In this document: piece by piece, positions 20,565 through 28,095 of the stretch
Position numbering within the stretch: position 1 is the first letter of the stretch
Layout of the letters: each line of letters begins with the position of its first letter
Origin: Amanita rubescens
Lineage: Eukaryota; Basidiomycota; Agaricomycetes; Agaricales; Amanitaceae
Reading direction: 5' to 3'
NCBI GenBank assembly: GCA_015039365.1
Contig: WION01000623.1
Coordinates: forward strand, 1-28,095
Length of the DNA stretch: 28,095 bases
Made by a program: the position numbers and the translations under genes
The notes under the pieces: generated by a model
Databases searched by the model: none
The model's input: only the letters and a program-made list of their open reading frames with translations
What the model was told of the DNA's origin: nothing

Positions 20565-21920
20565 TCAGAAAGAAACGTCTGCAAAGACCGGCCTGTGATC
20601 GCTTGACAGCATGCCATCATCCGACAACGACGTTCCTACAACATATCGACTTGAATACCTAAACACGTACTGAAATCAGTTTCAAATCCTCGTCGACGCA
20701 CATATACGGTACTCACCAGCCTAGATTACTCCCGCCTAGTATAAAATCGATTCTTTCCCATTGTGACGTATCAGTAGGCGACGTAAAATCAGTGAATGTG
20801 GCGTAGTTCGAGGAAACATTCTGCCTGATAGTCGTAGCACGCAAATCAAGCATGTGAAACTCTGGAAGTTGGCCGTCTTGCACAGCGTACTGGTTTGTGA
20901 AGGTCTGGTTGATAGGTACAGGCGAACGCGAACCGGTGGCGATGCTATATGCGCCGGAATCCTTGCCTGTGGGAGGGCTAGGATAAGTGGAGGTTTTCGT
21001 TGGCCGTTGTAATGGGGCGCAAGGCCTCGTACCTATTGAAATCACCGATGATAAAAACTGGCCCCGACGTATTCACAGCCTCGTATCTCGCCCGTGTCAG
21101 CAGCATAGACGCAGCTAACCTCCGTTGCCCATCAGACTGGTCATCGAGATGCGTATTGAGAACAGTGAACATATTTCCGGTCGCAATGGAAGCGAAACGC
21201 GATGCGGTGCAGATCCGACAGGAACCTGCACCTGGATATTTGGATGGTTCGAATGGGTCGTTTCTGGGTGAAAGGTAGATTTGTCGCAGTATAATTTGGT
21301 GATGATTGAGACGTACGAAAGCCAGAAAGTATCCGCCGTGAGGAGCTTGAATGCGGCACTAAGCTCGAGGTAATGAACATTTGAACAAGTCAGGGTCATT
21401 TTTCACTCACCTGCGGTAAAACACGGGGCTAAACTCCCCCGCATCGACTCCATCATCTCTTCCAACCCCGTACTATCCCAGAAGAACTGGTAAACTTCAA
21501 GGGAAGCTCCAAGCAAACAGCATATCTTACCCAAGCCCAGTCACTTCCGAAAAGCTCTGATAGATCATTGACTTGTCTGGACAACGCTTCTTGAAAACCT
21601 GGACAGGGTTGAAAACCAATCAACTTGAAAAAATATGGCTCACAGGCGATATCGATGTTTGACGATAACAGATTCTCAGCAATTCGGATACGCCTTGTAC
21701 TCCATGGCTGCTCCTGGTGTACGCTCAAGTAATGTGGTTTGTTTAGAGGATCTGGGAGAGCATTTAGAGAATCTTGGACGGTGAGATTGTCTGGCAGCGC
21801 ATCGTATCTCAAATTGTACGTCACGATTCTCATGTTCAGGAGTGTACCAGTTGTGGCTAGCGCCCAGTATATCACCAACAGGGCGATAACAACGGCTCGA
21901 AGGTGAGCTTTAAGAGTCAT
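20565..21920 (-). CDS. Endonuclease/exonuclease/phosphatase-family protein with N-terminal membrane anchor (complete, 7 exons)
   Basis: Mg-dependent hydrolase of the EEP superfamily, whose members cut phosphodiester or phosphomonoester bonds in DNA, RNA, inositol phosphates or sphingolipids; the substrate here is unknown. Exons 21920-21644, 21598-21531, 21472-21411, 21358-21317, 21263-21033, 20977-20717 and 20658-20565 join in frame to 344 residues. A signal-anchor (about residues 9-28, VVIALLVIYWALATTG) precedes the first motif RIVTYNLRYD. Then come CFQEAL (around 93), VGRDDGVDAGEFSPVFYR, LLTADTFWLS, FTVLNTHLDD (N186, H188), IIGDFNSPPTGKDSGAY (around 223) and the terminal SDHRPVFADV (333-342). 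All catalytic motif residues are present. The anchor suggests a lumenal or extracellular enzyme. An ATG at 21989 would add 23 polar residues; the 21920 start places the anchor at the N-terminus. Confidence 0.88.
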
Positions 21921-22098
21921 ACAGGGTGAATAAACGAATTGCAAATGTCTACTGCTGGTATCCCACGTCCAAGTTCTAGTCTGAGTCACAAAAACTCGGA
22001 AATCTGGAGCGACATTCGTTGTAGACCATTGTAACGTAATAGATTGGAATACATTGCAATAAAGTAGTCTGCGTATTCTAAGTCGTCGATTCCCTCGT

Positions 22099-23452
22099 CT
22101 AGCGTGGTTGCAACCCCCGCACTCTCCTCAGAGATGCCCGGACATCGTCTCGTGCAACACGATGACCACGACTTTTGAGGGCAGCCCTGATGTAGTCCAG
22201 ACCGTAATTGGGAAAGCGTTTACGATGCCTCTCACGAGCTCATCTAGACGCGCCGGTTGATCCTTGAAGTCGAAACCCGGTCTGGTCGAATGCCACTCTT
22301 GAGCAACTGTTCCGTCTGGTTGGACCACTTCCTGAATGACGGGAGGGGCGGGCTCTGCAAGGTGATAATCGAGAAGTCGTCGGCGTACTGTTCTCGCTGA
22401 ACAGTGTAATAGCTCTCCAATGTTTTGTAACGTTATTCTTTGACTTGCGTACGAGAGCCAATTCTTGTCTATATCGATACGAGGTCGACCTGGCCCTGTC
22501 CGGTCTAGCTGCGCCAACGGTATCGGATCTCCTACAGCGGCGGTTATGGCCTCATTTAAACACGCTGCCATAGTGTTAACAGAGTCTTGTATGGAATCGT
22601 ATTCCTCTTGTTCCAACACGTTCCTGGCCTGTAAAAGGTTGGTATTCTATGCTTCCACCCGAAAAAAAAGCTTTAACTTACCCTTTCCGCATCAGCCGTA
22701 AACGCGTGTACATCGTCCAACTCAACTCGAAGGCGGGTAACATCGCCATTTTGTATGCATAGTCTGATTTATACGTTGACACAGGTCTTGAAACTCATCG
22801 TATCTTTCGCTCTCCTTTGATACTGGGCTACCGTTCCTAGTGCCATTCGCAGACCTTGAAAGAACCGTCTTGCTAGGCGGTGGCTCCTCCTCCAATGATT
22901 CATTATCTTTAATAAGAGTGGAATGAGCCAAGCGAACTGTACGAAGGCTGCTCGGACTTGCAGTGCTCGGTTTTGTGGGCCAGTTGAAACCGACATACGC
23001 ATTGACACGGGTCCCGAGTCCGCCGTTCCAGTTGTAGACAACGTTGAACCACATTTCTCCGCTAAGATGGCTCGACATGGTTGCATCTGTAAATAGCGAT
23101 GGCAGAGCTTCCGCTTCTGTTGCTCTGCCTATGTCGACATGAAACTGTTTCAACCTCTCCCGATGCCGGTTTTGGGGGCACTGAATCCTTGCCCGTTCTG
23201 CTCGCGATGGTCCCTCTCACTACAATGCGCCGTAGATGGGGGAGGTTTGGGAGGTTTATCGTGCATGCCATTCATAGGCGGTTTTGCGACAGTTTCATCG
23301 TCGTCGTCGTCATCTTCCTCCAATGCAATGACTTGAATTTTCTTCGCTCCCTCTATTGTACTTGACTCGCTTGATAGAAGGAATCTCTTCCTGGCAATCA
23401 TCATCGTCGGAGAAGGGGAGATGCTGTTACGCGCCGCCAACAAGTCAGCCAA
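22099..23452 (-). pseudogene. Truncated HTH/integrase-type transposon-derived gene, N-terminal part uncertain
   Basis: The recognisable part is the N-terminal region of a basidiomycete transposon-derived protein that normally continues into an integrase core. DVTRLRVELDDVHAFTADAE joins across intron 22681-22629 to ARNVLEQEEYDSIQDSVN, then GRPRIDIDKNWLSYA and an HTH-like LQNIGELLHCSARTVRRRLL. One missing A near 22211 shifts the frame. After it the sequence reads NYGLDYIRAALKSRGHRVAR and ASLRRVRGLQPR, then stops at 22099, and the catalytic integrase core is absent. A second likely missing A in an AAAA run near 22755 separates it from an upstream open frame (22757-23150). The furthest upstream ORF (start 23452, MADLLAARNSISPSPTM, poly-Asp, Pro-rich) may be a first exon, but I could not place the junction. 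Confidence 0.6.
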
Positions 23453-23710
23453 CTGCCCAATTGACTAGCGACAAGACATACCTAATTCCGCTATCGACCT
23501 CGAGCGATTTTTTCCTCTTCTCTTCTCCCGTTCATTAGGAAAGGTGTGATGAGGACGGCGTGGACTAGCGAGTCAACATGTAGTTGCATCATTGTGATGA
23601 CGCTCACGTGTCACAGTGTCTTCTGCAGCTAGCATCGCACAACTTTGGTTGACCAGCATCCGATGTCGGTATTTAAACAATGTGTTACAAAACTGAGGCT
23701 GCGGGTTCGA
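23453..23710. other. Intergenic, nothing recognised
   Basis: Sequence between the HTH relic and the retroposon. Contains a palindromic CACGTG at about 23608 but no gene or repeat I can support. Confidence 0.4.
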
Positions 23711-23888
23711 AGCATTGTGCACTTACGCACCAGACATGGGGCGTAGTTCTTAGCGGATGAAGAAGACAAAAGCATAAGGTAGTTTAAGTGAGGTACACTA
23801 CGGTCGACTATGCCCTACCATGCGCTGTAAGCGCCACGGGGCCTAAACAAGGTTATAAAAAAAAAAAAAAAAAAAAAAGCATTGTGCA
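23711..23888 (+). mobile_element. Poly(A)-tailed retroposon with 11-bp target-site duplication
   Basis: AGCATTGTGCA occurs at 23711-23721 and again at 23878-23888. Between them are about 135 bp of unique body and a run of 22 A (23857-23878). This is the hallmark of target-primed reverse transcription by a LINE-type machinery. The body is non-coding; GGCGTAGTTCTTAGCGG near its start (about 23740-23756) resembles a pol III A box. A SINE or retroposed small RNA. Confidence 0.7.
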
Positions 23889-24231
23889 GATCTCAAGTCC
23901 AAATACCAGTTGGCCGTGCTGATCGTCACTGGGACGATAATAAGAGTCCTCCAAACGATAGGTTATCGATTCCTTAATGAGGTCTCCAGATTCCAGAGTC
24001 AGAAAATGAAGCGTTAAAAAATAATAGTGGTACGTCTGATGAGAACAGATGCGCCAACTTGAAATCAACACAAATTCAATTGTACAACATCCGAGGCTAC
24101 ATGTTAATACTGTTACTTGTCGAATCACAATTCATCCACCACTAGATTTCTACTCATCCAAATTCACGCGTTCAAACAGCCATAGCAACTGATTCTCGAA
24201 CCCGAGTTCAAGCTACAAGAGAGTTAATCCC
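23889..24231. other. Intergenic, nothing recognised
   Basis: A 343-bp stretch between the retroposon and the stop codon of the inhibitor-like gene. Only short ORFs without recognisable features. Confidence 0.4.
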
Positions 24232-24767
24232 TCATGCTCTCGTGTCAGTTGAAATGAGACATACGATGGGTGGGTAAATAGTCGCATGGGCAAACCTAAT
24301 ACCGAGTTCTGAACCAGCGACATGAAGGCTACATGAAGAGGGTCAACTCGACAATGTGTAAGAAGATGACAGAGACTGACAAGTGACGGAATCCAGGCGC
24401 AATTCCGGCGTGCCATTCATTCAGGGGGAATTCAGCAACATGGGCCTCGACGATGTCGTGTTCCTTGGGTTGCGCGGGAGCGCCTTTGTAAGTAAGGTAA
24501 GAGGTTGGTATGATCTTGGAGGGGCGCGCGATGATGAGGTTGCCCCCTTGACCACGGAAGATTTCCCACTAAAAGAGCTGGTGAGCGATAGACAATCGGG
24601 CTCATCAGAAAGCGACGCATTACCTCCTGCTCGGGATTGCGCTGGGCACTGGGAGGGAGAACGGTGACACCATTCCTTCCTTCGCGAGTTAGACGTGCAG
24701 GCTCGACGCCGCCAAGTTCGGCCACGACGATATGATAGATGCCTGGAGAAAGTTCGGTAGTACTCAT
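24232..24767 (-). CDS. Small beta-trefoil peptidase-inhibitor-like protein (I66/cospin-like), 3 exons
   Basis: Small protein resembling basidiomycete serine-peptidase inhibitors of MEROPS family I66 (cospin), beta-trefoil proteins without a signal peptide. Exons 24767-24624, 24568-24381 and 24328-24232 join in frame to 142 residues: MSTTELSPGIYHIVVAELGG, NGVTVLPPS, NPEQE then WEIFRGQGGNLIIARPSK, YLTYKGAPAQP, FPLNEWHAGIAPG, and finally ATIYPPIVCLIST. The N-terminal SPGIYHI, the mid-protein VTVLPP followed by WEI, and the C-terminal YPP fit the family pattern and length (about 150). The inhibitory loop residue cannot be assigned by eye. ATTTAAAAG lies about 50 bp upstream. No second copy is seen nearby. 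It could instead be another beta-trefoil lectin-like fold. Confidence 0.6.
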
Positions 24768-25114
24768 AGTGCTCTGAGGAAGCTGAAGTGACGCTGAAAA
24801 CATGGCCGCTTTTAAATGTCCATGGCGTGCTTCGAACTCAGATTCTCGTCACGTTCAAGTTGGTTTTGCCAGTGTGCGGCCTAAAATGACAGTAGAATGG
24901 ATGCAGCGGCGTTAACGTTAGCGTGGGCCGTATTTCAAATACTTTTAGCACCTTCTACCCTGAACGGGATTTAGCACGTAAAGCAGCACCTGCCTGTGCT
25001 CGCCCTTTCCCTGCGTACCGTCCATGCCACCTCGTTCTTGCCCTCCTTTCTCCACAAGGGTATCAGTACGGCTCTCCGAGTTCTGCTACAAGCTCCTCGT
25101 CAGCGCAATTCTCG
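24768..25114. other. Intergenic, nothing recognised
   Basis: Promoter side of the inhibitor-like gene and the 3' region of the small basic protein gene. No coding sequence I can support. Confidence 0.4.
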
Positions 25115-25765
25115 TCATGCTCGGATGCGCTTTTGCTGGATCTCGCCCTTGTCAGGTGAGGTAATATCACTGCGTGACCTTGGTGAACGTGTGAGGGGGA
25201 GTCGTAATTTCTAGAAACAAAGAATAAATGAAAAGGGACGGCTTGGGAGACGTATTCAACAAAGGGAAAAGGCAAGCGAACTAGAAAATACGTACGATCG
25301 GACTCGGATTTCGCCGGTATGCTTTGCTCTTCGCGTCCTGACCCCGTACTTTTCTGATGGGCTTGGTGAGCTCCACCTTCTTGTTCTCGTCTGATGATCC
25401 GACGGAGAAGGAAAATGCCAAGATCGTATGTCAACAGATCGTTCGCGAGGTGGGGTAGACACTGGTAGACAAGGGTAGACAATGGAGCAATGACTAGCAA
25501 CGTGGTTCTAATCGGCACCTTGACGACTTCGCTTGCTCGCGCGGCGTAAACATCATACCGGGAGCAGCAGTGGAACGACAGACGCTTACCTAGTACCGAT
25601 AGCTGGTACGAGAATTGGAGAACTGAAGGGAGTTTGATCGAATACGACCCTGCAGATAGACAGATAGAGAGAGCGCATCAGTTAAATGGGGAGTAACACA
25701 AACAAGTACGGCAACGCACAGCTTTTCGACTCTCTAGGCCCAAGCGAAAGGTTGACAGCTAGCAT
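25115..25765 (-). CDS. Tentative small basic protein with RS-like tail, 4 exons
   Basis: Not recognised. A hand-built model keeps phase across three introns: 25765-25720 (MLAVNLSLGPRESKS), 25649-25590 (SYSIKLPSVLQFSYQLSVL), 25390-25296 (ENKKVELTKPIRKVRGQD, KSKAYRRNPSPI) and 25210-25115 (KLRLPLTRSPRSRSDITSP, ending QQKRIRA). Donors are GTGCGT, GTAAGC and GTACGT; acceptors are TGCAG, ATCAG and TCTAG. The 98-residue product is basic with SPRSRS-type dipeptides. The 199-bp second intron is long for this window and could hide another exon, and the first two exons are the weakest. A competing open frame of 151 codons covers 25518-25063 but ignores these splice sites. Confidence 0.35.
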
Positions 25766-26092
25766 AGAAGGTTGAGAATCAAATGTCGGAAGGGGAAACT
25801 GTGGATCGACGGATAAGTCTAGATCTGGCGTTTCGGCTTTACCTGAGCCGCTTCATTTCTGTTGGTCAGCCGTGGAACACTGAGGTGGAGGTTGGGAAAA
25901 GGATTGTTTGGTATGTGGAGGTGCGCACTGCGCGAGAAGACAGACTTGGATCCTTTCGCCGCTAAGTGAATATTCGAATTGTCGTAGTTTTCGGCTAGTA
26001 TGATCGTATTACATCAAATCTATCGTGCTTCTGTACCTCCACTTCTCCTGCCCTCTTTCTTTCCCGATTGTTGACCGGATTGTCCTAATATT
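25766..26092. other. Intergenic, nothing recognised
   Basis: A 327-bp stretch between the tentative basic-protein gene and the stop codon of the TUDOR gene. A 60-codon plus-strand ORF (25783-25965) has no recognisable features and is probably chance. Confidence 0.4.
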
Positions 26093-26913
26093 TTAGCCCT
26101 CAACTGCTTCCGTGCGACTAGTTTCCGCAGCCGCAGCCTCGGAACCATGTTCCATTGCTCCCCGATGTCCCGCAGCCGCGGTCTCCTCTCCATGCTCGCC
26201 TTTGTGGACGATCTTGGCCCTCTTCGCCTCCTTGCCTGCTTCCCTCTCAGTCGCTCCCTGCTCAGGTGCAGTCACAACCTCCTTCTTTCCCTTCTCCATG
26301 TCAACATCCTCGCCTTCCTTCGCTTCACCTTCTTCCCGCTTCCGCTTTTCGCCCACAGCTGCTTCCTCTGCGGCCTTCTTCCGCCCACGTCCCCCGACTT
26401 TCTTGGCGCCAGCTTTGGCAGGCTTTTTGCCTGCCTCTCCGGTAGCTTTTTTGCTCTTCTTTGCTCCTCTTGCCGGCTTCTTTTTTTCTCCTTCAGTTGT
26501 TTGTTTCTCGCCGGTCTCCTGAGCTGGCTGGGCCTCCTGTGAAGGACCTGCAGTGGCACCACTCTCCTCAGTGGCAACATCACCACCCTGGCCTCCTTCT
26601 TGCGCTGCTGTCTCTTCGTCGCCGCCACCACGAAGCCTTTTCAGCTCGCTGGCGCGCTTGACGACGTCATTACCGTCGCGTTCAATGTGAACTGCTGGAT
26701 TGCTTTTATCGGCATTTTTATGAACGCGCTTTCCCTTTGACTCTATCTCGAGTTTACCGGATGTCTTCACTTCCGCGACTTTGCCTTTAGGATGTCCGCC
26801 ACCCCAGTTCCAGGATACTGAAACAGATGTGAATGAGTATGTCGCGCAACTGGAAATTATGATAGCACGGATTGCGAACCTTCATCACCTACTTGAATAT
26901 TACTGTCCGACAT
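26093..26913 (-). CDS. Hva1_TUDOR domain protein with long Lys/Glu/Ala-rich tail (2 exons)
   Basis: Fungal protein with the hypervirulence-associated TUDOR domain (Pfam Hva1_TUDOR). Exon 1, 26913-26880, encodes MSDSNIQVGDE. After a 62-bp intron, exon 2, 26817-26093, continues VSWNWGGGHPKGKVAEVKTS, then KGKRVHKNADKSNPAVHIER and DGNDVVKRASEL. The domain fills about residues 7-70. The remaining 180 or so residues are low complexity, rich in Lys, Glu, Ala and Gly (KKPARGAKKSKKATGEAGKK, GGRGRKKAAEEAAVGEKRKR), with several basic clusters that look like nuclear-localisation signals. A nuclear or chromatin-associated role is inferred from composition only. 252 residues in all; the start is fixed by the family N-terminus and the in-phase intron. 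Confidence 0.85.
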
Positions 26914-28095
26914 GCAGCCTGATGATCAATAAAGTTAAGTTGTAAATGTAACGGGCTACAGGAGAAAGGTTTGAAATGAGAAACCGTTACAAGGTGGCTG
27001 AGAGTCTGAGACATCGTGATGACGTCACATAGATCGAGACGTACAACGGAGACTGGATGAAAGGACATCCTCCTTTCGCGCAATTGCAAGATTCGACGTC
27101 AGTTCGTTATTAGGGTCACTTGCGCGTGCCCGAAACATCGTCGTCCTCATGTTCCTTTCAAATTGATCGCGATTTCTTGGTAGTCTTTAGAATACTTTTG
27201 GGTGGCGTCGTGCCAATAGAGCCTATCCCTGCTGATGGTTAAAACGTTAAAGAACGCGTCAAAATTAGGAATAGCGTATGGATAACGAAGGAGGTGAAAA
27301 GAAGAAAGAAAAAATGAAGTAAAATATTACGCAAAATTGCCCCCCTTCACTCTTAAAGTTGACGTGAGATGTAAGTCACATTTCTAGCCATCTTATTTAA
27401 AAAAACTTGCAGCTTTGATGGTCAGCGTCGATTTCGCCACATGTTGGCATTCGGACTGTCACGCATCACGCGCACGTCGTCGTCAGTCTTTCATCAAAGA
27501 TAAACAAAGGATGCAACAGGACTCCTGACGAGGTTCAACGCCACTTGCCTATCAGTGCCACATCTTCGTCATATCTAGCCTTATGGCGCAACTCCGGTGT
27601 CCTAGAAGCAGAAGTAGTTTTCTCGTGATCCGAAGAAATGCGGTGGTACCACCAAATAGAGTTCTTTATCAATGCCCAAAGGTCAACTGATTTGCATGAC
27701 CCTCCCACGTAAGGTCCCGCGCATACTCCGTTAGGTCTGTTCCGATATGATCGCGACATTTGGATATAACGGGATTTGAGCGATTCAACTCATCTGTTTT
27801 GGTGAGCCCCGATATACTTGGTTTTCTTGTGAAAGACTCAACGGAGACATATTATAAAGCCAAAATGCAGCCTGTCATTGGACCTCTGCAAGCGGGTACA
27901 TATATCGTAGAGGTAGCCGAAGCCCCATGGTAGTGAAGAACGATCGGTCGAAGTTTGTGTGGATCGAACTGATGAAGTAGCGAAAGTAAGAGTCTCAAGT
28001 TGCTGCATGAGATTCAATTTAACATGTATTAGTGAGTTATCGAGAGAATGGGAAACGATGTGTATAGTGCACGACGAAAGATTTGAATGTGGTCC
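26914..28095. other. Terminal 1.2 kb, no supported gene
   Basis: Begins with the promoter region of the TUDOR gene. Short ORFs are present on both strands (the longest, 27759-27535 minus, 74 codons), with no recognised protein, repeat or RNA gene. A 23-codon plus-strand ORF at 27865 is discussed among the rejected items. Confidence 0.5.

Noticed and set aside
24383..24667. 94-codon plus-strand ORF
   Set aside because: Antisense to exons 1-2 of the inhibitor-like gene.
25063..25518. 151-codon minus-strand ORF, first read as a possible helicase-like motif (TTLLVIAPLSTLV)
   Set aside because: No other helicase motif follows, and better splice-consistent frames cover the same DNA.
26112..26661. 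Several long plus-strand ORFs over the TUDOR gene tail
   Set aside because: Low-complexity antisense of the Lys/Glu/Ala-rich coding sequence; the minus-strand gene is supported by domain and splicing.
27865..27933. Short ORF MQPVIGPLQAGTYIVEVAEA resembling the inhibitor N-terminus
   Set aside because: Similarity is only about ten residues, the TATA-like motif is 6 bp before the ATG (too close), and no downstream exon was found before the window ends.

Overview
The window is nuclear DNA of a filamentous fungus, almost certainly an agaricomycete basidiomycete. Genes are cut by many short introns, mostly about 45-60 bp, with GTRNGY donors and YAG acceptors, and the recognisable families fit: GT61 glycosyltransferase, F-box/LRR protein, a large 2OG-dioxygenase-like protein, a beta-trefoil peptidase-inhibitor-like protein, an Hva1_TUDOR protein and a transposon-derived HTH/integrase relic. 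All gene models were spliced by hand, checking that reading phase is kept across each junction.

Positions 1-12000 are dominated by a direct tandem duplication. Unit 1 is 1031-6474 and unit 2 is 6475-11823. Each unit holds, in order, a GT61 gene (minus strand), a divergent secreted/GPI-anchored Ser/Thr-rich protein gene (A, plus), a decayed fragment resembling GT61 exon 1 (minus), and a longer paralogue with a cysteine-rich domain (B, plus). GT61 next to A and the GT61 relic next to B look like an older duplication of one two-gene module. In unit 1 the GT61 gene is intact because it crosses the unit border. In unit 2 it is cut by the duplication junction and carries frameshifts. Both A copies share one in-frame TAA. 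Both B copies are intact and differ mainly by replacements and in-frame indels. Left of the array is the TFIIA gamma subunit gene, running off the window, with two apparent single-base insertions.

From 12447 to 18155 an F-box protein gene (minus, with apparent frameshifts) and a large 2OG-Fe(II)-dioxygenase-like gene (plus) are transcribed divergently. The latter has a 336-bp insertion with terminal inverted repeats and a 4-bp target duplication inside a coding exon. Positions 18193-20064 form a TIR-bounded element of about 1.87 kb with a TATT target duplication, containing a tRNA-like relic and a degenerate minisatellite but no transposase I can recognise.

From 20565 onward all genes are on the minus strand: an endonuclease/exonuclease/phosphatase-family membrane protein (complete), an HTH/integrase relic, a small peptidase-inhibitor-like protein, a tentative four-exon small basic protein, and an Hva1_TUDOR protein. 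Between them lies a poly(A)-tailed retroposon with an 11-bp target duplication (23711-23888). The last 1.2 kb holds no gene I can support.

The most interesting candidate system is the repeatedly duplicated pair of a membrane glycosyltransferase and a Cys-rich or Ser/Thr-rich GPI-anchored surface protein sharing a divergent promoter. That the enzyme modifies its neighbour is inference only.
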